From: Afipia sp. Root123D2
Lineage (GTDB): Bacteria > Pseudomonadota > Alphaproteobacteria > Rhizobiales > Xanthobacteraceae
Length of the DNA: 64,000 nucleotides
Assembly: GCF_001425835.1 (NCBI RefSeq)
Contig: NZ_LMDP01000001.1
Span: 1,421,838 to 1,485,837 of the forward strand
Direction: 5' to 3'
Shown here: one piece after another, positions 45,253 through 55,075 of the stretch
Position numbering within the stretch: the first letter of the stretch is position 1
Layout of the letters: each line of letters begins with the position of its first letter
The notes under the pieces: model-generated
Seen by the model: the letters and a program-made list of their open reading frames with translations, nothing else
The model's database searches: none
What the model was told of the DNA's origin: nothing
Made by a program: the position numbers and the translations under genes

Positions 45253-45980
45253 GGCCGCGATCCGCTGGCCCCGTTGGCCATGAAACCGTTCCAGCCTTTG
45301 GCGCGCAGCCGGCACGCCGGGCATTCGCCGCAGCCGTAGCCCCAGTCATGCCGCGCGCCGCGTTCGCCCAGGTAGCAGGTGTGGGAGTGTTCGACGATCA
45401 GATCAACCAGTCCTCGCCCGCCGAGGTCATGCGCCAACGTCCAGGTCTCGGCCTTGTTCTTCCACATCAACGGAGTGTGCAGTTCGAATGCACGATCCAT
45501 CCCGAGATTCAGCGCGACATTGAGCGCCCTGATGGTGTCGTCGCGGCAGTCGGGATAGCCGGAGAAATCTGTTTCGCACATGCCGCCGACGACGTGGCGG
45601 ATGCCGCGGCGATATGCCAGCGCCGCTGCAAAGGTGAGGAACAAAAGATTGCGTCCCGGCACGAATGTATTGGGCAAGCCGCTTTCCGTCATCTCGATGG
45701 CGACGTCGCGCGTCAGCGCCGTATCGGAGATTTTACCCAACGTCGGAATATCCAGCGTGTGGTTGTCTCCCAGCTTCCCGGCCCATTCCGGCTTGAGCGA
45801 TATTGTCCCCGCGAGAAGCGCATCACGGCAGTCAAGTTCGATAAGGTGCCGCTGGCCATAGGAAAATCCGACGGTTTCAACGCGCGCGAAATTGGACAAG
45901 GCCCAGGCAAGGCACGTCGCGGAGTCCTGCCCGCCTGAAAACAGGACCAGTGCGGCGTCATGATTTGTCGTGGCATCCAT
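45249..45980 (-). CDS. queC: 7-cyano-7-deazaguanine synthase
   Basis: A 242-residue ATP-dependent enzyme that makes preQ0 from 7-carboxy-7-deazaguanine. The PP-loop is [14 protein letters not shown] (residues ~13-26). The C-terminal zinc site has four cysteines in HTCYLGERG and [13 protein letters not shown]. The ATG at 45980 is chosen because the family starts just ahead of the PP-loop; the TTG 36 bp earlier is less likely. It overlaps the transporter gene downstream and is divergent from mazG. queD and queE are not in the window. Confidence 0.94.
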   Translation of the reverse strand: MDATTNHDAALVLFSGGQDSATCLAWALSNFARVETVGFSYGQRHLIELDCRDALLAGTISLKPEWAGKLGDNHTLDIPTLGKISDTALTRDVAIEMTESGLPNTFVPGRNLLFLTFAAALAYRRGIRHVVGGMCETDFSGYPDCRDDTIRALNVALNLGMDRAFELHTPLMWKNKAETWTLAHDLGGRGLVDLIVEHSHTCYLGERGARHDWGYGCGECPACRLRAKGWNGFMANGASGSRP

Positions 45981-46077
45981 GCGGCTGCATGTAGCATCGA
46001 CAGCGGTTCCGGCCAACCGATCAAGCGGTTGAAAAAGCGATGTTTTGCCTGTGCCGAAGCTGTTCGATGCGGCATAG

Positions 46078-46929
46078 ATGGCCGATCAGTCAGCCCTCCA
46101 GCTCCGGTGCCTCATGCCCTCTTCGCGCGACATTTCAGGCCTGCTCGATATCATGGCGACATTGCGGACGCCGGTCAGCGGCTGCCCTTGGGACCTCGAG
46201 CAGTCGTTCGCGACGATAGCGCCCTACACCATCGAGGAAGCCTACGAGGTCGCGGACGCCATCGCGCGCGATGACCTCGTTGACCTGAAGGAAGAACTCG
46301 GCGACTTGCTGCTGCAGGTGGTGTTCCACGCTCGAATGGCCGAGGAGCAAGGCGCATTTGCATTTGACGATGTGGTGGCGGCGATCAGCACCAAGATGAT
46401 CCGCCGTCACCCGCACGTCTTCAGCGATCGTGCGGGCAAACTGACGCCCGACGAAGTCAAGGCATCATGGTCACGCATCAAGGCCGAGGAAAAGGCCGAG
46501 CGAGCGACGCGACATCCGCCCGCTTCGCAATCGTCCCTGCTCGCAGACGTCAAGGCTGGGCAACCGGCATTGGCTCGGGCGCTGGAGTTGCAGCGCAAGG
46601 CATCGACGGTCGGCTTCGACTGGAATGATCCGCGCGCGGTGTTGCGGAAAATCCGAGAAGAAGCCGACGAAATCGAGGCTGCGCTGGATGCCGGCGACCA
46701 GACGGAAATCGCATCGGAAACCGGCGATCTTCTGTTCGCGGTCGTCAACCTGGCTCGCCATGCCAACACCGATCCTGAACTCGCGCTGCGCAGCGCCAAC
46801 GCGAAGTTCGAGCGCCGGTTCGCCTATATCGAGCACACGCTCGCGGCACATGGCTCATCGCTCGCGCAGGCGACACTCGACGAGATGGACGCCCTGTGGA
46901 ACGAAGCCAAGAAACACGATCCAAAATGA
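46078..46929 (+). CDS. mazG: Nucleoside triphosphate pyrophosphohydrolase
   Basis: A 283-residue all-alpha NTP pyrophosphohydrolase with the two tandem MazG domains usual for the full-length enzyme. The first has [16 protein letters not shown] and [10 protein letters not shown] with the metal-binding EExxE-type helix continuing [17 protein letters not shown]. The second has [16 protein letters not shown] and [15 protein letters not shown]. It hydrolyses NTPs and dNTPs to monophosphates for pool sanitation. A hairpin follows its stop. Confidence 0.94.
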   Translation: MADQSALQLRCLMPSSRDISGLLDIMATLRTPVSGCPWDLEQSFATIAPYTIEEAYEVADAIARDDLVDLKEELGDLLLQVVFHARMAEEQGAFAFDDVVAAISTKMIRRHPHVFSDRAGKLTPDEVKASWSRIKAEEKAERATRHPPASQSSLLADVKAGQPALARALELQRKASTVGFDWNDPRAVLRKIREEADEIEAALDAGDQTEIASETGDLLFAVVNLARHANTDPELALRSANAKFERRFAYIEHTLAAHGSSLAQATLDEMDALWNEAKKHDPK

Positions 46930-46932
46930 CGA

Positions 46933-46955
46933 AAGCGGCGAGTGATCCGCCGCTT
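46933..46955 (+). terminator. Hairpin terminator after mazG
   Basis: An 8-bp perfect stem (AAGCGGCG/CGCCGCTT) with a 7-base loop begins 4 bp after the mazG stop and is followed by CGCTTTTG. It lies between convergent genes and may act in both directions. Confidence 0.6.
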
Positions 46956-46995
46956 CGCTTTTGACGGATGCGCAGGATACCTGCGCAGATTTCGA

Positions 46996-48438
46996 TCACA
47001 CCCCGGTCTGGGTGATGAACTTGGTGTTGAAATAGGCGTCCATCGCTTCGGTGCCGCCTTCGGACCCGTAGCCGGAATCCTTGATTCCGCCGAACGGGGT
47101 TTCGGGCAGCGCGAGGCCGAAGCTGTTGATCGACACCATGCCGCTTTCGATCGCGGCGCCGATGGCAGTCGCAGTCTTCGCGGATCGGGTAAAGGCGTAA
47201 GACGCAAGACCGAACGGCAGGCGGTTGGCTTCCTGCGCAGCGTCATCGAATTTCTGGAACGGTGAGATCAGCGCCAGCGGTCCAAACGGCTCCTCGCTCA
47301 TCGCGCGGGCGTTGTTCGGCACATCGGTCACTACGGTGGGTTCGAAGAAATAGCCCTTGTTGCCAATGCGGCTTCCGCCGGTCGCCACCTTCGCGCCCTT
47401 GCTGACCGCATCCTGCACCATTTCCTCGATGGCGTTGACGCGGCGCGGGTTTGCGAGCGAACCCATGCGAGAGTCCTTGTCGAGACCGTTGCCGACTGTC
47501 ACCTTCTTGGCGTTAGCGACAAATTGTTCGACGAACCTGTCGTAGACGCCTTCCTGTACAAGGAAACGCGTCGGCGAAATGCAGACCTGTCCGGCGTTAC
47601 GATATTTGGCGGCGCTCATGATTTTGGCTGCCGAGTCGACATCGGCATCGTCGAACACGATCACCGGTGCATGGCCGCCGAGCTCCATGGTGGCGCGCTT
47701 CATGTGCAAGCCCGCGAGAGCGGAGAGTTGCTTGCCGACATTGGTCGAGCCGGTGAAGGAGATCTTGCGAATGATCGGGTGCGGAATGAGATACTCCGAG
47801 ATTTCAGACGGCACGCCATAGACAAGATCGACGACACCGGCCGGAACGCCGGCGTCGACGAAGGCGCGGATCAATTCGGCGGGCGACGCCGGGGTTTCTT
47901 CCGGAGCCTTCACGATGATCGAGCAACCGGCGGCCAGCGCGGCGGACAATTTGCGGACCACCTGATTGATCGGGAAATTCCATGGCGTGAACGCTGCGAC
48001 CGGGCCGACCGGCTCCTTGATCGCGAGCTGATAGATGCCTGGGCCGCGCGCGGGAATAACACGGCCATAGGCGCGTTTTCCCTCTTCCGCGAACCAGTCG
48101 ATGATGTCGGCCGCAGCGAGCGTCTCGCCCTTGGATTCCACCAGGGTCTTGCCCTGCTCCATCGTCATCAGCGGAGCGATAGCGTCTGCGCGCTCGCGCA
48201 GAATTTCAGCAGCTTTGCGCATGATCTTGGCGCGCTCGAAAGGTGCGACCGCGCGCCACACCTTGAAGCCCTTGTCGGCGGCGGCGAGCGCCTCATCGAG
48301 ATCCGCTTTGCCGGCATGGGCTACAGTGCCGACGGTTTCTTCCGTCGCGGGATTGAGCACAGGAATGGTCTTTCCCGAGGCGCTGGCGCGCCACTTGCCG
48401 TCGATATGCAGCTGTACGTTTGGATATGTCACGTGCAT
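46996..48438 (-). CDS. NAD(P)-dependent succinate-semialdehyde dehydrogenase-type aldehyde dehydrogenase
   Basis: A 480-residue aldehyde dehydrogenase. The catalytic Glu is in [14 protein letters not shown] (Glu252) and the nucleophilic Cys in [14 protein letters not shown] (Cys286); the 34-residue spacing is normal. The cofactor region [11 protein letters not shown] and the C-terminal [15 protein letters not shown] match the GabD/SSADH branch, so succinate semialdehyde is the best guess, though related semialdehydes are possible. It is apparently monocistronic, with 109 bp to hflX. Confidence 0.87.
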   Translation of the reverse strand: MHVTYPNVQLHIDGKWRASASGKTIPVLNPATEETVGTVAHAGKADLDEALAAADKGFKVWRAVAPFERAKIMRKAAEILRERADAIAPLMTMEQGKTLVESKGETLAAADIIDWFAEEGKRAYGRVIPARGPGIYQLAIKEPVGPVAAFTPWNFPINQVVRKLSAALAAGCSIIVKAPEETPASPAELIRAFVDAGVPAGVVDLVYGVPSEISEYLIPHPIIRKISFTGSTNVGKQLSALAGLHMKRATMELGGHAPVIVFDDADVDSAAKIMSAAKYRNAGQVCISPTRFLVQEGVYDRFVEQFVANAKKVTVGNGLDKDSRMGSLANPRRVNAIEEMVQDAVSKGAKVATGGSRIGNKGYFFEPTVVTDVPNNARAMSEEPFGPLALISPFQKFDDAAQEANRLPFGLASYAFTRSAKTATAIGAAIESGMVSINSFGLALPETPFGGIKDSGYGSEGGTEAMDAYFNTKFITQTGV

Positions 48439-48547
48439 CTCCCGATTATCGTTTGTTGGAGTTGGTGAGAATGAATAGACCCGGTGCCTGTGCGGTCAAG
48501 TGTTTCCCGCATGGAGTGTCGCCGGGTAAAACAGCCCTGCAATGCAT

Positions 48548-49933
48548 TCAGTCTGGAGGTCGCCGCGGGACTGCGCCAAATCGGCCGATCGCGGTGTCAC
48601 GCTTGGTTTCGTCGACGCGCACGGTCATCACGAACCGTCCATCCTCGAGATGCTTGTCGAGGACTTCAGAGTTGCGGTGAAGCCAGCTGATGCCGGAGCC
48701 GTCCGACGCGTCGATCGACAGATCGAGCGTAATCCGCGTCGCGGCCAGCAATCCCTCGATCGCGGCCAGCAGGGCTTCGATCCCTTCGCCAGTTTCCGCG
48801 GAGACGAGAAAAGCGGGCCGCTCGGGCGGACGGCGAGCGGCGATCCGCGCGAGATTCTCGCGTTCGTCGACATCGAAACGATCGATCTTGTTCCAGACTT
48901 CGAGAATGCGATGACCGTTATCCGGATCGATGTTCAATTGTCGCAGGATCGTGTCAACGTCACGTTGTTGGGCTTCGGCATTTTCGTGCGAAATATCGCG
49001 AACGTGGAGAATGACATCGGCTTCGATCACTTCCTCCAGCGTTGCGCGGAATGCAGCCACCAGCATGGTCGGCAGATCGGAAATAAACCCGACCGTATCG
49101 GACAGCATCGCTTTGCCGCCGTGAGGGAGCGTCAACGCGCGCAGCGTCGGGTCGAGCGTGGCGAACAGCATGTCGGCGGCTTGCACGTCGGCTCGGGTCA
49201 GCCGGTTGAACAGCGTCGATTTACCGGCATTGGTGTAGCCGACCAGTGCCACGACGCGGTAAGGGACCCGCTGGCGGCCGGCGCGATGGAGCCGCCGTGT
49301 CGCCTGTACTTTCTTGATCTCGTTTTCGATGCGCACGATGCGCTCGCCGATCAGCCGTCGATCGGCCTCGATCTGGGTTTCACCAGGGCCACCGAGAAAG
49401 CCGAAACCGCCGCGCTGGCGTTCCAGATGGGTCCATGACCGGACGAGGCGGCTGCGTTGATAGTTGAGGTGCGCAAGCTCGACCTGCAGTGCGCCCTCTT
49501 TCGTTTTGGCACGCCGCCCGAAAATCTCGAGGATGAGCCCGGTGCGGTCGAGCACCTTGGCGTTCCATTCCTTTTCGAGGTTTCGTTGCTGGATCGGCGA
49601 CAGTGCACAATCCATGACCACTAGGTCGGCATGGTGCGCCTTGATCAGGCCGACGATTTCCTCGACCTTGCCCTTGCCGAGATAGGTTGCCGGACGGATA
49701 TCATTGAGCGGGGTGATGATGGCTTCGGTCACCGTGAGGTCGATCGCACGCGCCAGACCGACTGCTTCCTCGAGCCTAGCTTCCGGATTCCGTACAGTGT
49801 GAGCCGACGCTTGCGAGTCGGCATCGCCGCGTCGCAAACGTTTGTACGGGCCGATGACCAGCACCCGCCCGGTTGTTTCGCCCCTTGCCGACCCTGGACG
49901 GTCGGCGCCCCCGTCGAACGTGCGGGGTTCCAA
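48548..49933 (-). CDS. hflX: Ribosome-associated GTPase HflX
   Basis: A 461-residue GTPase. The N-terminal HflX domain ([17 protein letters not shown], then [14 protein letters not shown]) is followed by a coiled-coil linker with [19 protein letters not shown]. The G domain has G1 [12 protein letters not shown] (near residue 230), G3 DTVGF, and G4 NKID. HflX splits stalled ribosomes under stress. The start appears to be TTG at 49933, 12 bp after the hfq stop. The hfq-hflX pairing is widely conserved. Confidence 0.95.
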   Translation of the reverse strand: MEPRTFDGGADRPGSARGETTGRVLVIGPYKRLRRGDADSQASAHTVRNPEARLEEAVGLARAIDLTVTEAIITPLNDIRPATYLGKGKVEEIVGLIKAHHADLVVMDCALSPIQQRNLEKEWNAKVLDRTGLILEIFGRRAKTKEGALQVELAHLNYQRSRLVRSWTHLERQRGGFGFLGGPGETQIEADRRLIGERIVRIENEIKKVQATRRLHRAGRQRVPYRVVALVGYTNAGKSTLFNRLTRADVQAADMLFATLDPTLRALTLPHGGKAMLSDTVGFISDLPTMLVAAFRATLEEVIEADVILHVRDISHENAEAQQRDVDTILRQLNIDPDNGHRILEVWNKIDRFDVDERENLARIAARRPPERPAFLVSAETGEGIEALLAAIEGLLAATRITLDLSIDASDGSGISWLHRNSEVLDKHLEDGRFVMTVRVDETKRDTAIGRFGAVPRRPPD

Positions 49934-49945
49934 GTCAGTTCAATC

Positions 49946-50194
49946 TCAAGCTGGAGCGTCCTCGCCGCCCTCGAACAACTGGATTGGGGCGCCGGGCATT
50001 ATGGTCGAGATCGCGTGCTTGTAGACAAGCTGCGAATGACCATCGCGCCGTAGCAGCAGGCAGAAATTGTCGAACCACGTGACAATGCCCTGTAGCTTGA
50101 CCCCGTTGACCAGAAAGATCGTCAGCGGCGTTTTGGTTTTCCGAACGTGATTAAGGAAGGTGTCCTGTAGATTTTGTGCGCGCTCTGCCGCCAT
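49946..50194 (-). CDS. hfq: RNA chaperone Hfq
   Basis: An 82-residue Sm-like protein: [20 protein letters not shown] (Sm1 region), [20 protein letters not shown] and [15 protein letters not shown] (Sm2 region with the YKH motif). It forms hexamers that pair small RNAs with mRNAs. It lies directly upstream of hflX on the same strand and 187 bp downstream of the aminotransferase gene, a gap that probably contains its promoter. Confidence 0.97.
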   Translation of the reverse strand: MAAERAQNLQDTFLNHVRKTKTPLTIFLVNGVKLQGIVTWFDNFCLLLRRDGHSQLVYKHAISTIMPGAPIQLFEGGEDAPA

Positions 50195-50381
50195 TGTTTT
50201 TGTCTCGCAGTCTCATTGCTTGTTTTTATATTTGGACCCGGCTCCTCCCTTCTGCGGGATATCAGCTAGGCTGCCTGCGTGCCCTGAGATCCCCCTCCGG
50301 GTGCTGCGTTGCAATTAAACGGCAGGCCCGGCCGGTACGCAAGGCCGCTTCAGGTCCGGATGACTGGAATCGGCTGAAAAA

Positions 50382-51239
50382 TCAGGAAAATGCTGAAAAT
50401 CCATGGAATTGCTCCCTGAGTTTCAGCGCCAAGGGGCCCGGTACCCCAGTGCCAATGCTTTTGCCGTCGATGGTCACGACCGGCATCACGATCTGGCTGG
50501 AGGCGGTCACGAAAGCCTCCGCCGCACCATAGGCCTCCTGCGGGGTGAAGGGTCGTTCCTCGAACTTCATCTGAAGGGAAGCGATCACGTCCAGCAGAAC
50601 CTTGCGGGTGACACCAGCCAGGATCCCGCTCTCCGCCGAGCGGGTCACCACGGCCCCTTCTTTGGTGATGATCCAGGCATTGCTTGAGGCCCCCTCGGTG
50701 ACGAAACCGTCGTGGTCCACAAACCAGGCCTCATAAGCGCCCTGCTCGCGGGCCTGCTGCTTGGCCAGCACGTTCGGCAGCAACGCTACCGATTTGATGT
50801 CGACCCGTGGCCAGCGATTTTCGGGAACGGTAATAACGCCGATGCCCCGCGCAGCGGTTGCCTGGTTCTTCGCGTAGCTGAGATTCTTCGCGGTAATGAC
50901 GATGCTTGGCTTCACCGGGTTAACGGGAAACGCGTGATCGCGGTGCGCCACGCCGCGCGTGATCTGCAGATAGATGATTCCGTAAGTGACGCGGTTGCGG
51001 CGGACGGTTTCGTGAATGACAATCTTAAGGACCTGCGGCGACATCGGCATGTCGATCCGCAATTCACCGAGCGACCGCTGCAATCGCGCCACATGTTTCG
51101 GCAGATCGACGATCCTGCCGCCGCGCACTTCACAGACTTCGTAAACACCGTCGGAAAACTGGTAGCCACGATCCTCGATATGAACGGTCGCATCGCGCAG
51201 GTCGCGATACTGGCCGTTGACGTAAGCAATGCGAGACAT
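50382..51239 (-). CDS. D-amino-acid aminotransferase (class IV, PLP)
   Basis: A 285-residue fold-type IV PLP enzyme. The N-terminus has AYVNGQYRDLRDATVHIEDR (shown in part) and FSDGVYEV. The PLP lysine is Lys149 in DIKSVALLPNVLAKQQA. EGASSNAWII and the phosphate-binding ILAGVTRKVLLDV are also visible. These features place it with D-alanine/D-amino-acid aminotransferases rather than branched-chain ones. It sits 11 bp downstream of ntrX on the same strand, and is likely co-transcribed with ntrYX. Confidence 0.87.
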   Translation of the reverse strand: MSRIAYVNGQYRDLRDATVHIEDRGYQFSDGVYEVCEVRGGRIVDLPKHVARLQRSLGELRIDMPMSPQVLKIVIHETVRRNRVTYGIIYLQITRGVAHRDHAFPVNPVKPSIVITAKNLSYAKNQATAARGIGVITVPENRWPRVDIKSVALLPNVLAKQQAREQGAYEAWFVDHDGFVTEGASSNAWIITKEGAVVTRSAESGILAGVTRKVLLDVIASLQMKFEERPFTPQEAYGAAEAFVTASSQIVMPVVTIDGKSIGTGVPGPLALKLREQFHGFSAFS

Positions 51240-51250
51240 GATTTCCGATC

Positions 51251-52621
51251 CTAGCCGACGCCCAGCGCCTTCAGCTTGCGATGCAGCGCCGAGCGCTCCA
51301 TGCCGACGAATTCCGCCGTGCGCGAAATGTTGCCGGAGAAGCGGCTGATCTGGGCGATCAGATAGTCACGTTCGAACACCTCGCGAGCATCGCGCAACGG
51401 CAGACCCATGATGTGTTCGCCGTTCACGCCGGTCGGCATCGCTGGAATCATCGAGCCGACGTCCTGCGGCAACATATCTGCGGTGATCGTTGCCTCGGGC
51501 TCGCCGCCGGCCAAAATCATCACGCGTTCGACGTTGTTGCGAAGCTGGCGGACGTTGCCGGGCCAGACGTGCGATTGCAGCACCGCCATTGCGTCATCGC
51601 CAATCCGCCGCTTCGGCAAGCCGGTCGATGACGAAATCTGCTCCATGAAATAGTCGACAAGCTCGGGAATGTCCTCGCGGCGTTCCGACAATGGCGGCAC
51701 CCGGATCGGCACGACGGACAGACGATGATAGAGGTCCTCGCGGAACTTCCCCTCGGCGATCTCAGTCTCGAGGTTACGCGCGGTGGATGAAATGATCCGG
51801 ACATCGACGCTGACCTTCGTCGTGCCGCCGGCGCGCTGAAAGGTCTGATCGACAAGCACGCGCAGGATCTTGTTCTGGGTCTCGCGCGGCATGTCGGAGA
51901 TTTCGTCGATAAACAATGTGCCGCCATGCGCCTCTTCGAGGGCGCCGGCCTTGCGCTGGCTTTCACCGTCGGACAGTTCGACGCCGAACAGTTCGACTTC
52001 CATGCGCTCAGGGGTGATCGCAGCGGCATTGATGACGACGAACGGTCCCGACGCTCGCGCCGAGTGAGCGTGCAGCGTGCGAGCGACCAATTCCTTGCCA
52101 CCACCCGACGGGCCGACGATCATGATGCGGCTGTTCGCTTTGGCCGCGCGATCGATGGTCTGGCGCAACTGGTTCATACACGGCGATCGCCCGATCAGCG
52201 TATTGGAGGACGACGTCAGATGTTTCAACTCTCGCACTTCGCGCTTAAGTCGCGAAGTCTCCAAGGCACGATTGGCGACCAGCACCAGGCGGTCGGCTTT
52301 GAACGGCTTTTCGATGAAGTCGTAGGCGCCGCGCTTGATCGCGGCGACCGCGGTTTCGATGTTGCCGTGCCCGGAGATCATCACCACGGGGACTTCGGGA
52401 TGGTCCTTCTTGATCTGCTCGAGCAGCTGCAGGCCATCGAGCTTGCTGCCTTGCAACCAGATGTCGAGAAAAATCAGATTAGGCCGCCGGTTCGAAATTT
52501 CCGCCAGCGCCGAATCGCTATCGCGCGCGGTGCGCGTTTTGAAGCCTTCGTCGTCGAGAATGCCCGCGACGAGATCCCGGATGTCAGCTTCATCGTCGAC
52601 GATCAGAATATCATTCGCCAT
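51251..52621 (-). CDS. ntrX: Nitrogen response regulator NtrX, lacking the GAFTGA motif
   Basis: A 456-residue regulator: receiver domain with phospho-acceptor Asp53 (FLDIWL), an AAA+ domain, and a Fis-type C-terminal HTH (ISRTAEFVGMERSALHRKLK). The AAA+ Walker A is GPSGGGKELVA. Where sigma-54 activators have ELFGHExGAFTGA, this protein reads ELFGVELSDGESQRKAGA (about residues 208-227), so the loop that contacts sigma-54 is missing. It should therefore regulate without activating sigma-54 promoters, as reported for some alphaproteobacterial NtrX. It follows ntrY by 17 bp. Confidence 0.94.
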   Translation of the reverse strand: MANDILIVDDEADIRDLVAGILDDEGFKTRTARDSDSALAEISNRRPNLIFLDIWLQGSKLDGLQLLEQIKKDHPEVPVVMISGHGNIETAVAAIKRGAYDFIEKPFKADRLVLVANRALETSRLKREVRELKHLTSSSNTLIGRSPCMNQLRQTIDRAAKANSRIMIVGPSGGGKELVARTLHAHSARASGPFVVINAAAITPERMEVELFGVELSDGESQRKAGALEEAHGGTLFIDEISDMPRETQNKILRVLVDQTFQRAGGTTKVSVDVRIISSTARNLETEIAEGKFREDLYHRLSVVPIRVPPLSERREDIPELVDYFMEQISSSTGLPKRRIGDDAMAVLQSHVWPGNVRQLRNNVERVMILAGGEPEATITADMLPQDVGSMIPAMPTGVNGEHIMGLPLRDAREVFERDYLIAQISRFSGNISRTAEFVGMERSALHRKLKALGVG

Positions 52622-52638
52622 AGATATCGCCCGCTCCC

Positions 52639-54900
52639 TTAGCCGCCAACGGCGGCTTCTGCTTTCGTCTGCTCAGTCTCTTCGTCTTTCTTCGCGCCTG
52701 TGACGGCAAATCGCAGTCGCACCCATGCCCCGCGCGTTCCCGGCCTGATTGCAGCGGAATCGTTGAGTTCGATCCGCCCGCCATGTTCCTCCAGCACTCG
52801 TCCGACAATCGCGAGGCCGAGACCAGTGCCCTTCTCGCGGGTGGTGACATAGGGTTCCAGCAAGCGTGCGCGGCTTTCCTTGGGCAGTCCGACGCCGTTG
52901 TCGATAACATCGATAACGATATCGTCATCTTCCATCGCGGCTGTGACATCGATGCGGCCACGGCCGAGTTCGTCCGGCGGAACGGCGCTGATGGCCTCGG
53001 TTGCGTTCTTGATGATATTGGTGAGCGCCTGCGAAATCAGCCGGCGGTCGAATTGCGCGCGCATCGGCTCTTGCTTGATTTCGGCTTGTATATCGATGTC
53101 GGGATGGCCGACGCGCATCAGGAATACCGCCTGCCGCACGGTATCGGCGACGTCCTCGCCTTCCATCACTGGTTTCGGCATTCGGGCGAATTTCGAGAAC
53201 TCATCGACCATGCGACGGATGTCGTCGACCTGACGGACAATGGTCTCCGTGCATTGATCGAAGATGGCGCGATCCTCAACGATGCTCTTGCCGAACTTGC
53301 GGCGGATACGTTCGGCCGACAACTGGATCGGTGTCAGCGGATTTTTGATCTCGTGGGCGATGCGGCGCGCGACGTCGGCCCACGCCGAAGTGCGCTGCGC
53401 CGACACAAGCTCGGTAATATCGTCGAGCGTGATTATGTAGCTTTCCTTGGATTGGCTGGATTGTTCGGCGCTGACGCGGACCGACAAAGTGCGCTCTGTT
53501 CCGCCGCGCTGGATTTCGATCTGACCCTGCACCATCCGGTGGGCGCTGCCTCGCGCTGTCGCCATCATATCATTCAGCTCGGGGATGATCTCGGACAGCG
53601 GATGGCCGAGAGCTTCGGATTCGACAAACCCGATCAGCTTTTCGGCGGAGCGATTGAGAATACCGATGTTCCCGACGCCATCGACGCCGATGATACCGGC
53701 GCTGGCCGACGACAGCACCGCTTCGATGAAACGCCTGCGGCTGTCGATGACGTCACTGGCGCTGACCAGTTCATCGCGCTGGGTCCGCAGTTCGTGAGTC
53801 ATCTTGTTGAAGGTCTCGCCGAGGGTCGCGAGATCGCCTTCGGACTTGATGACCGGCACCTGGACATGAAGGTCGCCGGTCGACACCAGATTGGCCGCGC
53901 CCATCAAGCGCCGGATCGGCGCGATGAGTCCGTTTGAGAAGTTCAGACCGATGAGCACCGATGACATGAGAACCGTGAGTGCGATCACGGTGAACATCAG
54001 CGCAAATGCCACCTGAATGCCGAGCTTGCGCGATTCAAGTTCGGCATATTCGGCAACGCTCGCCTGCGTCTGTTTCAGTTGCGCCACCACGCGCGGATCA
54101 AGCAGACGCGCGACGTAAAGGAAGGTGTCGCTGAAAGCGCGCAGGCGGATAACCGCCGCGACGTAATTCTGCTCGATAAACACACCGATCTGGGGATCAG
54201 TCTCGTTGACGTTGCTCAAAAATTCAGGCGCCGGCGTGGTGAAATCCTGCCGAATTCCGGTGGCAGCAGTTTCAAGGACATGACGATCCTTGTCGATCAG
54301 CATGGCGCCGGGAAGATTGCGCGAGGCAGCACTCTGGGTCAGCAATTGCCGGAAGCTCTGGCGATCCTGATCGTATAGCGGTCGCGCGCGCGCGATGTCG
54401 TTCGCCATTCCGATGATGTCGCCACGGATCAACTGGGCATGTTCGTAGAGATAGGCGTTGGCGACGATCAGCGAGTTCTGGATCACCGCCTTTGTCGGGC
54501 CGGAGAACAGACGGTCAAGGCCGCGATCCAGCGTGACATTCGCGACAATAGACACCAGCACCGCCGGAAGCACCGCGATCACGGAGAACAGGCCGACGAT
54601 GCGAACGTGCAGCCGCGCCGCCGCGCGGTTCTCGCGCCGTGCTTTCACCACCTGCCAGAGTTCGCGGCCGATGATGATGAGCAGCAGCAGCACGGTGGCT
54701 GCGTTGATCAGCAGGAAAGTGACGACGACCCTGTGGGTCGGCATGATCGGCGTCAGCCCGGTCAGCACAACAAAGGTCAGAAACGCCGACAGCAAGGCTA
54801 GCCCGACCGCGAACGGCGCTACCAGCCTGTGGAGGGGACGCCTGCGTTGCTCGGCAAACGCTGGGTCGAACGATGGGGCCGACGTGTTTGCGCTGGTCAT
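52639..54900 (-). CDS. ntrY: Nitrogen regulation sensor histidine kinase NtrY
   Basis: A 753-residue membrane kinase. N-terminal helices lie at about residues 25-45, 60-80 and 100-120, and a further one near 300; between them is a periplasmic region. HAMP, PAS, HisKA with phospho-acceptor His516 ([20 protein letters not shown], shown whole) and an HATPase domain (NIIKNATEA, DNGVGLP, GTGLGLAIV) follow. The ATG at 54900 is chosen; a further 23 codons are open upstream. It phosphorylates NtrX, encoded 17 bp downstream. A 175-bp gap from ntrC probably holds the ntrYX promoter. Confidence 0.94.
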   Translation of the reverse strand: MTSANTSAPSFDPAFAEQRRRPLHRLVAPFAVGLALLSAFLTFVVLTGLTPIMPTHRVVVTFLLINAATVLLLLIIIGRELWQVVKARRENRAAARLHVRIVGLFSVIAVLPAVLVSIVANVTLDRGLDRLFSGPTKAVIQNSLIVANAYLYEHAQLIRGDIIGMANDIARARPLYDQDRQSFRQLLTQSAASRNLPGAMLIDKDRHVLETAATGIRQDFTTPAPEFLSNVNETDPQIGVFIEQNYVAAVIRLRAFSDTFLYVARLLDPRVVAQLKQTQASVAEYAELESRKLGIQVAFALMFTVIALTVLMSSVLIGLNFSNGLIAPIRRLMGAANLVSTGDLHVQVPVIKSEGDLATLGETFNKMTHELRTQRDELVSASDVIDSRRRFIEAVLSSASAGIIGVDGVGNIGILNRSAEKLIGFVESEALGHPLSEIIPELNDMMATARGSAHRMVQGQIEIQRGGTERTLSVRVSAEQSSQSKESYIITLDDITELVSAQRTSAWADVARRIAHEIKNPLTPIQLSAERIRRKFGKSIVEDRAIFDQCTETIVRQVDDIRRMVDEFSKFARMPKPVMEGEDVADTVRQAVFLMRVGHPDIDIQAEIKQEPMRAQFDRRLISQALTNIIKNATEAISAVPPDELGRGRIDVTAAMEDDDIVIDVIDNGVGLPKESRARLLEPYVTTREKGTGLGLAIVGRVLEEHGGRIELNDSAAIRPGTRGAWVRLRFAVTGAKKDEETEQTKAEAAVGG

Positions 54901-55075
54901 GCCTGGCAATATGAAAGGCGGAAAGAGAGACCGGGAGGCGGCTAACGCCCAGCCCGGTGATGCTTTCATATCACAATGTTGCCAAATTGCGACATTTCCT
55001 TGGCGTGCCTATCCCCGATCTGGAGACATTCCACGCCAAAGTGACGTCAATTGCGCCCTGCCCGCTACCAAGCGA

